Source: an uncultured Lachnospiraceae bacterium
GTDB lineage: Bacteria > Bacillota > Clostridia > Lachnospirales > Lachnospiraceae
Length of the DNA stretch: 50,696 nucleotides
Direction of reading: 5' to 3'
Assembly: GCA_902786515.1 (NCBI GenBank)
Contig: CADADA010000037.1
Location: 1-50,696, forward strand
Part shown: one piece after another, positions 41,899 through 50,675 of the stretch
Numbering within the stretch: position 1 is the stretch's first letter
Layout of the letters: each line of letters opens with the position of its first letter
Program-made: the position numbers and the translations under genes
The notes under the pieces: generated by a model
The model's database searches: none
Seen by the model: only the letters and a program-made list of their open reading frames with translations
Told to the model about the DNA's origin: nothing

Positions 41899-42840
41899 TT
41901 ATTTAATGATTGTACCTATTTTGTGTCTGATACCTGCTTTTGCTTTTTCTACGTTTGTGATAACAGCACTTCTGTCTTTTCCGGCTACCACAAAATTAAG
42001 AGCTGCCTGAATCTTAGGAAGAGTGGTAAGTTCACCGAGTTTTCCCATTTCAATCAACTTATTTGCCTCATCGACTGTTAATTCTTTCAAGTCAACAGTG
42101 TCACCATTTTCATTTGTTATCTGAACATAATCACTCGAAGTAAGAATCATCAGCTCATCAGCATCTATCATGTCAGCAAGTTTCGCTGCTGTATAATCTT
42201 TTTCTATAACAGCGCTTGCACCTTTGAGTCCCTGTGACTGTTCAAGAACCGGTATACCGCCGCCACCGGCTGCGATAACAAGCTGATTAGCATCAATCAA
42301 TGCCTTGATGGCATCAATTTCATAGATATCAATTGGCTGAGGAGAAGCAATAATTCTTCTGTACCCCTTGCCTTCTTCCGTTTCTTCATAAATGACATAA
42401 TTGCCTTTGTGTTCTTCAATATCAGCTTCTTCTTTTGTCATATATCTTCCAATTACCTTGGTAGGGGTATGAAATGCTTTGTCAAACGGGTCAACTCTTA
42501 CCTGTGTAATGATTGTTGATACAGGTTTGTAGATACCACGATTTAAAAGTTCTGTTCTGATGGCATTCTGTAAATCGAAACCGATATACCCCTGGCTCAT
42601 GGCACCACATATCGACATAGGTGCAACAGTATACTTAGAATCAAGACGGCTGAACTCTGTCATGGCAGTCTGAATCATGCCAACCTGCGGACCGTTGCTG
42701 TGTGTGATAACAACTTCATATTTTTCTTCTACCAAATCAGCGATTGCTTTGGCTGCTTTCTTAACATTTTGCTGCTGCTTTGGAAGTGTATTTCCAAAAC
42801 AGTTGCGGCCCAAAGCCACAACAATTTTTTTATTGCTCAT
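41899..42840 (-). CDS. arcC: Carbamate kinase
   Basis: 313 residues, amino-acid-kinase fold. It makes ATP from carbamoyl phosphate (or the reverse). Motifs are KIVVALGRNCFGNTLP, VITHSNGPQVGM, QLVIAAGGGGIPV and DKDYTAAKLA-like (here EKDYTAAKLA). The usual GGNA at the N-terminus reads GRNC; a similar GRN form occurs in related proteins as I recall, so I do not call it broken. On the minus strand GGAGG lies 4-5 nt before ATG 42840. It stands alone without arcA or arcB, so the carbamoyl-phosphate source is unclear. Confidence 0.85.
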   Translation of the reverse strand: MSNKKIVVALGRNCFGNTLPKQQQNVKKAAKAIADLVEEKYEVVITHSNGPQVGMIQTAMTEFSRLDSKYTVAPMSICGAMSQGYIGFDLQNAIRTELLNRGIYKPVSTIITQVRVDPFDKAFHTPTKVIGRYMTKEEADIEEHKGNYVIYEETEEGKGYRRIIASPQPIDIYEIDAIKALIDANQLVIAAGGGGIPVLEQSQGLKGASAVIEKDYTAAKLADMIDADELMILTSSDYVQITNENGDTVDLKELTVDEANKLIEMGKLGELTTLPKIQAALNFVVAGKDRSAVITNVEKAKAGIRHKIGTIIK

Positions 42841-42883
42841 AAAAACCTCCTTAGAATGCATTTCGCACATAATCCTATTTCAT

Positions 42884-42912
42884 TATTATAATTTATAATA
42901 CGAAAAAATACA
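42884..42912 (-). promoter_or_regulatory. Promoter of arcC
   Basis: On the minus strand TTGTAT (42912-42907), a 17-nt spacer, then TATAAT (42889-42884), 43 nt before the start codon. Confidence 0.6.
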
Positions 42913-42972
42913 ATAATTTTAAAATATTTTCATATACAATGTAATAAAAATTAAAAAGATAGCAAGTAGTTA

Positions 42973-43008
42973 TTGACAGATATTGTATAATTGTATACAA
43001 TTATACAA
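42973..43008 (+). promoter_or_regulatory. Promoter with a perfect 26-bp palindromic GntR operator
   Basis: TTGACA at 42973-42978, 17-nt spacer, TACAAT at 42996-43001. Positions 42983-43008 are a perfect 26-bp palindrome whose centre is ATTGTATACAAT. The core TTGTATACAA is the classic half-site pair of FCD-type GntR regulators, and such a regulator is encoded in this operon (44534). The operator covers the spacer and -10, so it should repress: probable autoregulation. Confidence 0.8.
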
Positions 43009-43035
43009 GCGTACATAAACAAAGAAAGGATAAGT

Positions 43036-43110
43036 ATGACACTTTCGGTCAATGCAGGACAGGATATTGTCTGGACATGTCAGTGTTGTGCAGGTAAATA
43101 TTATGGATAA
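43036..43110 (+). CDS. 24-residue leader ORF before the citrate synthase gene
   Basis: MTLSVNAGQDIVWTCQCCAG, then KYYG, with GAAAGGAT 7 nt before the ATG. Its TAA (43108-43110) overlaps ATG 43103 of the next gene, which has only a weak ribosome site of its own. It may couple translation; the cysteine-rich part is notable. A chance frame is possible. Confidence 0.45.
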   Translation: MTLSVNAGQDIVWTCQCCAGKYYG

Positions 43111-44497
43111 CAGACTGGTTGTAATGAACAAAAAAACGAACTTACTTGAACTTGAAGAACATTTCTATCATCTTGTGGATGTAGATAAACCAAATGTGTA
43201 TCATAATCTTTTTCCGTATGAAGAAGTGCCTAAAATTGCATTTAATGACAGAATAGTGCCACACAATCTTCCAGAAAACATATGGATTACAGATACAACC
43301 TTCAGAGACGGTCAGCAGTCAAGAGAGCCGTATACAACAGAACAGATTGTCACAATCTATGATTATTTGAATAAACTTGGCGGAGAAAATGGCATTATAA
43401 GACAAAGCGAATTTTTCTAATACAGTAAGAAAGACAGGGATGCCGTATACAAATGTATGGAAAGAGGTTACAAGTTTCCTGAGATTACCAGCTGGATTAG
43501 AGCAAGCAAAAAAGATTTTGAGCTTGTAAAGGATATAGGAATGAAGGAGACAGGAATTCTTGTCAGTTGCTCTGATTATCACATTTTTTACAAGATGAAG
43601 ATGAACAGAAGAGAATGTATGAATCATTATTTAAGTGTAGTGAGAGAATGTTTAGAGACAGGTGTCAGTCCGAGATGTCATCTTGAGGATATCACACGTT
43701 CTGATATCTACGGATTTGTCATTCCATTTTGTCTGGAGCTGATGAAATTGCAGGAGGAGTATGAGATTCCGGTTAAGATACGGGCATGCGATACTATGGG
43801 ATATGGTGTTAATTTTGCAGGTGCAGTGATTCCACGTTCTGTTCAGGGAATTATATACGGACTTACCACACATGCAGGTGTTCCGTCAAGTCAATTAGAG
43901 TGGCATGGACACAATGATTTCTATAAGGCAGTCACTAATTCAACTACAGCATGGCTGTACGGTGCCAGTGGAGTTAACTGTTCGCTGTTTGGAATCGGTG
44001 AACGTACAGGAAATACACCGCTTGAGGCGATGGTGTTTGAGTATGCACAGCTTAAGGGAACATTGGATGGAATGGACACAACAGTGATAACAGATTTAGC
44101 AGAATATTTTGAAAAGGAAATCGGTTATGTCATGCCAGAGAGAACACCGTTTGCCGGAAAGAATTTCAATGTGACAAGGGCAGGAATTCATGCAGACGGA
44201 CTCTTAAAAAATGAAGAGATTTATAATATATTTAATACAGAAAAATTTTTAAGAAGACCAGTTCTCGTGGCAGTGTCAAATACATCTGGGCTTGCGGGAA
44301 TTGCACATTGGATTAATACATATTTTAAGCTGCCTGATGATAAGAAGGTTGACAAGAGTTCTGAACTGGTAAAGAATGTAAAAGAGTGGGTTGATGCCGA
44401 ATATGAAGGTGGAAGAGTGACAGTTATCACAGACCATGAATTACTTAAGGTGATTGATGATGTTAACAATAAGATTGGGGGAGAAAAGCTGGTATAG
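43103..44497 (+). pseudogene. Re-citrate synthase-like gene with one in-frame nonsense codon
   Basis: An HMGL-like/2-isopropylmalate-synthase family protein of about 464 codons. WITDTTFRDGQQSREPYTTE is the metal/acyl site, and the middle has CHLEDITRSDIYGFVIPFC, LEWHGHNDF and FNVTRAGIHADG. The layout matches the clostridial Re-citrate synthase, which makes citrate from oxaloacetate and acetyl-CoA. The frame is unbroken except TAA at 43418-43420 in QSEFF*YSKKDRDAV, where Leu (TTA) is expected. Downstream, ATG 43457 allows a 346-residue fragment that lacks the active-site start. The loss of one base pair could be recent or a sequencing error. Confidence 0.8.
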
Positions 44498-44533
44498 AAA
44501 CATAAGATATGTATATGAAGGAGAGAAAGTTTT

Positions 44534-45220
44534 ATGGCGGATAATGAGTTGATAAAAGAGGATGAGAAACATCCTATCTATTCACTTCAGACAAAAGTAT
44601 TTGAAAAACTGAGAGAAGATATATTAAACGGAGTATATAAAAAGGGTGATGAATTGAGGGAAAAGACAATAGGTGAACAGCTGGGTGTCAGCCGTACACC
44701 GGTAAGAGAGGCAATCAGACAGCTAGAATTAGAAGGTCTTGTCAATATCATTCCAAATAAAGGTGCATCAGTTGTCGGTTTAAGTACGAAAGATTTAAAA
44801 GATATTTATGAAATGCGTGCAAGACTGGAAGGAATGTGTGCAAGATGGGCAGTGAAATATGCGTCAGAAAAAGATATAGAAAAGCTTGAGGAAATAGTAG
44901 ATTTATCAGAATTTCACTGCATGAAAGAAAGATATGAAAAAGTTTTGGAGCTTGATAATGAGTTTCATGAACTTCTATATAATATGGCAGATAGTAAAAT
45001 GCTTTATCATGTGATGGCAGATTTTCATCATTATCTTCAGGTGATAAGAAAGAAGACACTGTCTTCGCATGAAAGAGTTATCAATTCATCAAAGGAACAC
45101 AGAGATATTATTAATGCAATCAAAAACAGAGATGAGGAATTGGCAGAAAATTGTGCCATTCTTCATATCAAAAATACCATTCAAAATATTGAAGAGCATT
45201 GTCTGTGGCCGGAGGAGTGA
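44534..45220 (+). CDS. GntR family regulator with FCD ligand domain
   Basis: 228 residues. The winged helix is at about 20-85 (VFEKLREDILNGVYKKGDEL, then LGVSRTPVREAIRQLELEGL), followed by an FCD helical domain from about residue 90 (DIYEMRARLEGMCARWAV, with His and Asp residues for a metal site). GGAG precedes the ATG. It very likely binds the palindrome at 42983-43008 and controls its own operon. The ligand may be an organic acid; this is inferred. Confidence 0.85.
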   Translation: MADNELIKEDEKHPIYSLQTKVFEKLREDILNGVYKKGDELREKTIGEQLGVSRTPVREAIRQLELEGLVNIIPNKGASVVGLSTKDLKDIYEMRARLEGMCARWAVKYASEKDIEKLEEIVDLSEFHCMKERYEKVLELDNEFHELLYNMADSKMLYHVMADFHHYLQVIRKKTLSSHERVINSSKEHRDIINAIKNRDEELAENCAILHIKNTIQNIEEHCLWPEE

Positions 45221-45477
45221 AAATATATGATGTTTATTCAATGAAGGCCTATCAATGTCGAGACTGGGCATTTTATGTGACAAGTGTTATCATAATGGGG
45301 GATGCGAAATTGATTACAGATGAAACTGTTATCTGTGATAAGGTTAGAAAGTTAGGATTAAAGTATTTTCCGACAAAAGAGGAGGTTGACGCAGAAATCA
45401 GCAGAGATATCAAGAGAGTACAGCTGGTTGAAATCAGCATAGAGCATATGACCGGAAAGCTGGTTCATGAAAAATAG
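45217..45477 (+). pseudogene. C-terminal half of a PPOX family protein
   Basis: About 86 codons with VYSMKAYQCRDWAFYVTSVI, then RVQLVEISIEHMTGKLVHEK, the end of a pyridoxamine 5'-phosphate oxidase-like protein of about 155 residues. The N-terminal half, with flavin-contact strands, is missing. It joins the GntR stop directly; only GTG 45217 or ATG 45241 could start it and neither has a proper ribosome site. I infer a deletion between the regulator and this gene. Confidence 0.7.
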
Positions 45478-45499
45478 GAGTGTATTGAAAGGAGAAAAA

Positions 45500-45529
45500 A
45501 TGAATAACTATAACCGGAGGAAGATATGA
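45500..45529 (+). CDS. Nine-residue ORF overlapping the editing-protein start
   Basis: MNNYNRRKI with GAAAGGAG 5 nt before. Its codons contain the CGGAGG used by the next gene, and its TGA overlaps ATG 45526 in an ATGA joint. It may be a coupling mini-cistron or chance. Confidence 0.3.
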   Translation: MNNYNRRKI

Positions 45530-46077
45530 ATTTGAAATTAGAAAAAGGAAGACCAAAAGATGTGACAGACCGTCTGGATAAAGAAATCAGAACATATGAT
45601 TTACTGGATGAGTTGAAAATTTCTTATGAGAGAGTTGACCATGAGCCGGCCGAGACAATGGAGGCGTGTAAGGCGATAGATGAAGTGCTTGCACCGGCAG
45701 TGATATGCAAAAATCTGTTTTTATGCAATACACAGAAAACAAAATTTTATCTGTTAATGATTAAGGAAGATAAAAAATTTAAAACAAAAGAAATATCAGG
45801 TCAGATTAACAGTCCGAGACTTTCATTTGCACCGGCAGAATTCATGAAAAAATATCTGGATATTACACCGGGTTCTGTAAGTGTACTAGGACTTATGAAT
45901 GATAGGGAAAATAATGTAACACTGTTAGTTGATGAAGATGTGCTTGCGTCAGAATATTTTGGATGTCATCCATGCATCAATACATCAAGCCTGCGTCTGA
46001 AAACAAAGGATGTGTTTGAAAAATTTACAAAGGCTGTGGGACATGAATATACCGTGGTCACATTAGGAACAGAGTAA
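45526..46077 (+). CDS. Prolyl-tRNA editing protein (YbaK/ProX family)
   Basis: 183 residues. The YbaK/INS fold is seen in YERVDHEPAETMEACKAIDE, ICKNLFLCNTQKTKFYLLMI (with the active-site lysine region) and LTPGSV-like DITPGSVSVLGLMNDRENN. It removes wrongly attached alanine or similar amino acids from tRNA-Pro. GGAGG sets the start. Last gene of the GntR operon by spacing; the metabolic link to citrate synthase is not obvious. Confidence 0.85.
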   Translation: MNLKLEKGRPKDVTDRLDKEIRTYDLLDELKISYERVDHEPAETMEACKAIDEVLAPAVICKNLFLCNTQKTKFYLLMIKEDKKFKTKEISGQINSPRLSFAPAEFMKKYLDITPGSVSVLGLMNDRENNVTLLVDEDVLASEYFGCHPCINTSSLRLKTKDVFEKFTKAVGHEYTVVTLGTE

Positions 46078-46147
46078 AATATAAGGGGAAGTTTGGTGTT
46101 AAATATTGAAGGATAATCCGGGAGTTGTAAAAGACACGAATAAAACT

Positions 46148-46190
46148 TTGACATGTCATTAAAGTATGTGGTATACTTATGCACATACTT
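46148..46190 (+). promoter_or_regulatory. ktrB promoter with flanking inverted repeat
   Basis: TTGACA at 46148-46153, 18-nt spacer, TATACT at 46172-46177. AAGTATGTG (46162-46170) and CACATACTT (46182-46190), a perfect 9-bp inverted repeat, flank the -10, so a repressor could sit there. The leader is about 55 nt, too short for a c-di-AMP riboswitch. Confidence 0.7.
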
Positions 46191-46239
46191 AAAGTGGCTG
46201 ATTAAGCCGGTTAAAACGAAAAAATGAGAGGGAAAAAAG

Positions 46240-47643
46240 TTGAAAAGCGAAAAAAAAGTTTCTGAAAGTAAAATAAAAAAGCGAAAGTTCCGACTGAAAT
46301 CGCAGCAGCTCATTCCACTTAGTTTTTTGATAGCGATTTTGATAGGTACTGTTCTTTTAAAACTACCGGTTGCAACGGCAGAGGGAGAACATACCAGTGT
46401 ACTGACAGCACTTTTTACTGCAGTCACTTCCTTATGTGTTACGGGTCTTGTGGTGGTTGATACATATGCGCATTGGACTTTATTTGGTAAAATTATAATA
46501 TTGTTAATGATACAGATCGGAGGTCTTGGAATCATTGCTGTCACGTCAGCTCTCATGCTGATGTTTCGCAAAAAGATATCCATCGGTCAGCAGCTGATGA
46601 TACATGATTCGTTCAATTTGAATACATTATCAGGGGTCATGCATTTTTTGGTGAAGGTGTTTGAAGGAACACTTATGGTAGAAGGGCTGGGGGCATTTTT
46701 ATATATGATTGTGTTTATACCTCAGTTTGGTATTTTAAAAGGGATCTGGTTTTCGTGCTTCACTTCTGTTTCAGCCTTCTGTAATGCGGGTATTGATATT
46801 ATCGGGCCAAACAGTCTTATGGATTATAACAATAATTATCCGGTCATGATAACAACAATGTTGCTCATAATTCTTGGCGGACTTGGTTATGTTGTATGGT
46901 TTGATATCAGTTCGGGTGTAAAGAGGGGAATGAAAAAAGATTATTCATTATTTACAATGATGAAAAGATTAGGAGAGCATACAAAACTTGTTATTAATAT
47001 GACATTAGTACTTATTTTATCAGGTGCAATCTGTGTTTTTATAATGGAATATCATAATCCGTTCACGATTGGTAATATGTCTGTCGGTGGTAAAATATTG
47101 AATAGTGTATTTCAATCTGTGACATTCAGAACAGCGGGATTTGCGGCAGTTCCACAGCAGTCACTCAAGGATGAAACATGTATGCTGGGACTTTTTCTGA
47201 TGTTTATAGGTGGTTCACCAATAGGAACGGCTGGGGGAGTTAAAACAGTGACTATGTTCATTGTGATGCTCAATGCAGTGTCATTTATTAGAAATAGAAG
47301 TGAGAATGTTGTATTTGAAAAGAAAATACCGTTGGAGCTGATTCGGAAGGCGACAGCGATTGTGACGGTCAGCTTTGTCACATCATTTGTTTTGATGATT
47401 CTATTGATGATGACCGGTAATGTAAATCTTGTGGATGCTTCCTACGAGATATTTAGTGCAACAGCGACTGTCGGATTGTCAAGAAATCTGACATCTTCTT
47501 TAAATGTGTCAGGTAGGATAATTGTAGTCATTGGTATGTATTTGGGAAGAATAGGACCTATATCAATGGGAATGTTTTTCAGTTCAGGTAAAGAGCAGAA
47601 AAATAAAATCAGGTTTGCAGAAGGTCAGTATTTTGTAGGTTAG
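46240..47643 (+). CDS. ktrB: KtrB/TrkH family potassium (sodium) channel subunit
   Basis: 467 residues with four M1-P-M2 repeats. Filter loops are visible: SLCVTGL, SAFCNAGI, FRTAGF and TATVGLS. GGSPIGTAGGVKT is also characteristic. It conducts K+ with KtrA control. The start is TTG 46240 with GAGAGGG upstream; ATG 46224 is in another frame and closes soon. The next gene encodes KtrA after 18 nt. Confidence 0.9.
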   Translation: MKSEKKVSESKIKKRKFRLKSQQLIPLSFLIAILIGTVLLKLPVATAEGEHTSVLTALFTAVTSLCVTGLVVVDTYAHWTLFGKIIILLMIQIGGLGIIAVTSALMLMFRKKISIGQQLMIHDSFNLNTLSGVMHFLVKVFEGTLMVEGLGAFLYMIVFIPQFGILKGIWFSCFTSVSAFCNAGIDIIGPNSLMDYNNNYPVMITTMLLIILGGLGYVVWFDISSGVKRGMKKDYSLFTMMKRLGEHTKLVINMTLVLILSGAICVFIMEYHNPFTIGNMSVGGKILNSVFQSVTFRTAGFAAVPQQSLKDETCMLGLFLMFIGGSPIGTAGGVKTVTMFIVMLNAVSFIRNRSENVVFEKKIPLELIRKATAIVTVSFVTSFVLMILLMMTGNVNLVDASYEIFSATATVGLSRNLTSSLNVSGRIIVVIGMYLGRIGPISMGMFFSSGKEQKNKIRFAEGQYFVG

Positions 47644-47661
47644 TGAAAAAAGGAGAATGTA

Positions 47662-48312
47662 ATGAGTAAATCGATAGCAGTGTTTGGTTTAGGAAGATTT
47701 GGACGGAGCCTTGCAACAGAATTATATAATTCGGGTGCTGATGTAATGGTAGTGGACAAAAATGAATTTTTGATAGATGAGATAAGTGATAAAGTCAGTT
47801 ATGCGGTCATTGCCGACCTTACAAATGAAGAGTCTATTAAAGAAATCGGAATTGAGAATATGGATGTAGTAGTGGTGACAATGGGATCCGATTTGACTGC
47901 AAGTATCATGTCTGTGATGGTGGCAAAGGAAGTTGGAGTGCCTTATGTTATTGCAAAAGCGGCAGATGAAAGAATGGGAAATATACTTTCAAAAATGGGA
48001 GCCGATAAGGTTATCTATCCGGAAGAGGAGATGGGTATCAGAACAGCACAGACAATAGTGTCAGATGACTTTCTGGAATATTTTAATATTGATAATAATT
48101 TGTGTCTTTTAGAGATGAGAACAAGACCTGAATGGGTTGGAAAAAATTTAATTGAGCTTGATTTGAGAAATAAGTACCATATTAACGTGGTTGCAGTTAA
48201 ATTTCATAGTAAAATGCGTTCCTCTATTGATCCGAACAGACCACTGGAAGCTGATTCAAAATTGGTGGTAATACTTGACAAATCAGATTTGGCAAAATTT
48301 AGAAATGAGTAA
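47662..48312 (+). CDS. ktrA: KtrA/TrkA potassium uptake regulator (RCK-N and RCK-C)
   Basis: 216 residues. The Rossmann RCK-N domain opens with SIAVFGLGRFGRSLATELYN and the acidic VVDKNE, and has VVVTMGSDLTASI. The C-terminal RCK-C domain (about 140-216) has LIELDLRNKYHINVVAV and in other species binds c-di-AMP. It forms a ring under KtrB and gates it with ATP/ADP. AAAGGAG precedes the ATG. A weak GCGAA/TTCGC hairpin follows near 48328-48345. Confidence 0.9.
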   Translation: MSKSIAVFGLGRFGRSLATELYNSGADVMVVDKNEFLIDEISDKVSYAVIADLTNEESIKEIGIENMDVVVVTMGSDLTASIMSVMVAKEVGVPYVIAKAADERMGNILSKMGADKVIYPEEEMGIRTAQTIVSDDFLEYFNIDNNLCLLEMRTRPEWVGKNLIELDLRNKYHINVVAVKFHSKMRSSIDPNRPLEADSKLVVILDKSDLAKFRNE

Positions 48313-48373
48313 TTAAATTATAGGTTTCTGCGAAGCAGTTCGCCTCTAAAAAAATTTAAAGAGATTATCAAGA

Positions 48374-49270
48374 TTAAATGTGATTTTTGATTGCTGACAT
48401 ATAAGCCTGGCCATAGGTACTTAATGGCTGGGCTTTTAATTTGATTGTTCCAATCTGCATATATTCATCGACTTCAAGTGGTCTTGCAATGATATTCTCA
48501 CCATTTAGCTTCTGACTTATGACACCGGAGCTTACTGTGTAGCCGTTTAGGCCAATCAAAAGATTGAAAAGAGTGGCACGGTCACGTACCTTGATATTTT
48601 TTCTTCTGTCTAATGTGCTTAATATTTCCTCAGAAAAATAGAAAGAATTATATTCACCCTGCTCAAAAGACAGATAAGGATAATCCTCAAGATCTTTCAG
48701 ACTGATTTTTGACCGGGAGGCAAGAGGGTGGGCAGAGGTAATAAATACATGGGGTCTGGCAGTAAAAAGCTCTTCAAATGTTAAATCATATTGTTCGAGC
48801 ATTTTTGAAATAACTTCTTTATTTTTGGAGGACATGTAGAGTACGCCAATTTCACTGATTCGCCTGCTGACATCAGTAATGATTTCATGTGTCTGTGTTT
48901 CACGCAATGTGAAGTCATATGAGTAGGCATTAAACTCGTGGATGACATCTACAAAAGCTTCAACTGCAAAGGAATAGTGCTGGCAGGATACAGAAAAATG
49001 TGGCTTTCGTTCCTTGTTATCAAGAAATTTACTTTCTAACAGTTCAGCCTGTTCTAAAACCTGCCTTGCATAAGATAAAAATAATGCACCGTCGTTAGAT
49101 ACAGTAAGTCCTTTGTTTGAACGGTTAAAAATGGTCACATTCATTTCTTTTTCAAGACTCTTTATGGAATTTGTCAGGCTTGGCTGGGAAATAAATAATT
49201 GTTCAGCGGCCTGTGTCATGTTGCCGGTCTCGGCAGCCTTGATTACATATCGTAGTTGTTGCAGTGTCAT
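48374..49270 (-). CDS. LysR family transcriptional regulator
   Basis: 298 residues from the ATG at 49270 (GGAGG on the minus strand); a longer frame to 49369 has no site. The N-terminal helix-turn-helix is LRYVIKAAETGNMTQAAEQL, then ISQPSLTNSIKSLEKEM. The substrate-binding domain runs from about residue 88. The neighbouring minus-strand gene is the metE remnant, but a terminator separates them, so regulation of metE is possible yet unsupported. Confidence 0.85.
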   Translation of the reverse strand: MTLQQLRYVIKAAETGNMTQAAEQLFISQPSLTNSIKSLEKEMNVTIFNRSNKGLTVSNDGALFLSYARQVLEQAELLESKFLDNKERKPHFSVSCQHYSFAVEAFVDVIHEFNAYSYDFTLRETQTHEIITDVSRRISEIGVLYMSSKNKEVISKMLEQYDLTFEELFTARPHVFITSAHPLASRSKISLKDLEDYPYLSFEQGEYNSFYFSEEILSTLDRRKNIKVRDRATLFNLLIGLNGYTVSSGVISQKLNGENIIARPLEVDEYMQIGTIKLKAQPLSTYGQAYMSAIKNHI

Positions 49271-49460
49271 AGAGTGCCTCCTTGTTTTTGTACGAGTCGT
49301 GTATTTCATCTTTGAAAAGGAAACTGTAATACATACTCTTATTATAGCAAATATAGAACTAAAAATCACTAATATTTTCTATTGTTGTTAATAAATTGAT
49401 TTTTCAAAAGTTACTATTGATGTTGAAATAGTTTGATACTATGGTAAGAGTAAAAAATAT

Positions 49461-49520
49461 AGCAATTTGGAATTGCTTAAAACATAAAAAGGCGGCAGTT
49501 GGAACTGCCGCCTTTACCAA
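49461..49520 (-). terminator. Strong terminator after the metE remnant
   Basis: AAAGGCGGCAGTT (49488-49500) and AACTGCCGCCTTT (49503-49515) are perfect complements; in the minus direction the stem is followed by a T run. A second small hairpin, AGCAATT/AATTGCT, lies at 49461-49477. The region 49271-49460 has AT-rich sequence and no gene I can support. Confidence 0.85.
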
Positions 49521-49572
49521 AAAGATATATTGCATGTATCTTGAAATTCTTATATATCAAACTTTTCATGAT

Positions 49573-50625
49573 TTATGCGTTTTCGCGTATCTGTTTTGCA
49601 GCTTCCACCATATTTTTAAGGCTTGCAGTTGTCTCAGAAACACCTCTTGTTTTCAAACCACAGTCAGGGTTTATCCACAATTTTTCTCTGTCAATTTTGG
49701 TCAGCATGATATTAACTGCTGCCACAATTTCATCTACGGACGGCACTCTTGGTGAATGGATATCATAAACACCAGGGCCAACCTCTGTTTCAAAATGATG
49801 TTCTCTTAAAGAATCCAATATCTGCAAATCAGAACGGGATGCCTCAAATGTAATAACATCAGCGTCCATATTATCAATTGCAGGAATAATATCCGTAAAT
49901 TCACTGTAGCACATATGAGTGTGAATCTGTGTCTCCGGTTTTACACCACTATGTGTCAGACGGAAAGCAGGAATTGCAAAATCAAGGTATTCTGTATGCC
50001 AGTCAGATTTTCTAAGAGGTAGCTTTTCTCTTAATGCTGCCTCATCAATCTGTATCATTTTGATTCCGTTTTTCTCCAAATCAAGTACCTCATCTCTGAT
50101 AGCCAATGCAATCTGAGAGATGGATTCTTTGATGGTAATATCTTCTCGTGGGAATGACCAGTTTAATATTGTGACAGGTCCTGTCAACATTCCTTTTACA
50201 ACCTTGTCTGTCAGTGACTGTGCATAAACAGACCAATCTACAGTGATTGGTTTTTCACGGGATACATCTCCCCAGATAATTGGCGGTTTTACACATCTTG
50301 TACCATATGACTGTACCCATGCTTTTTCTGTAAAAAGAAATCCGCCTAATGATTCACCGAAATATTCAACCATATCATTTCTTTCATATTCCCCATGAAC
50401 AAGTACGTCCAGTCCGATTTCTTCCTGTAAAGCGATGCAGTCTGCAATCTTTTTCTGATTAAATGCAATATAGTCTGCCTGTGATATTTCACCCTTGCGA
50501 TATGCCAAGCGGTTTGCCTTGACATCCTTTGTCTGTGGGAAAGAGCCGATGGTTGTTGTAGGAAATTCAGGAAGGGCAAGCTCTTTTTTCTGTAATGCTG
50601 AAGTGGTATAATATAGTTGTAACAC
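49573..50625 (-). pseudogene. metE: MetE C-terminal catalytic domain only (truncated methionine synthase)
   Basis: 350 codons from [20 protein letters not shown] on match the C-terminal half of cobalamin-independent methionine synthase. The zinc ligands are intact: [18 protein letters not shown] and NPDCGLKTR. Canonical MetE has about 750-790 residues, and the N-terminal half, needed with it to bind folate, is absent. Only about ten linker residues ([12 protein letters not shown]) remain, joined to unrelated codons. The sole start is GTG 50625, with no ribosome site, and a plus-strand promoter begins within it. Naturally short core-MetE enzymes exist, but this one is of the canonical type, so a deletion is more likely. 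Confidence 0.75.
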
Positions 50626-50646
50626 AAGTGGCTTTTAAGATATAAT
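50617..50646 (+). promoter_or_regulatory. Promoter of the plus-strand gene at the window edge
   Basis: TTGTAA at 50617-50622, an 18-nt spacer, then a perfect TATAAT at 50641-50646. It overlaps the 5' end of the metE remnant. Confidence 0.6.
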
Positions 50647-50675
50647 ATCAAAATCAAAGAAAGAAGGATTTTATT

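Noticed and set aside
41899..42840. Inactive carbamate kinase because GGNA reads GRNC
   Set aside because: The rest of the active site is intact and similar GRN forms occur in related proteins as I recall; not enough to call it broken.
43418..43420. Recoded stop (pyrrolysine or selenocysteine)
   Set aside because: The codon is TAA, which is not used for either, and leucine is expected there.
46078..46239. c-di-AMP (ydaO-type) riboswitch before ktrB
   Set aside because: The promoter at 46148-46177 leaves a leader of about 55 nt, too short, and no conserved riboswitch core is seen.
49441..49768. Plus-strand ORFs of 89-104 codons
   Set aside because: They run over the terminator and antisense to metE, with no ribosome site or recognisable family.
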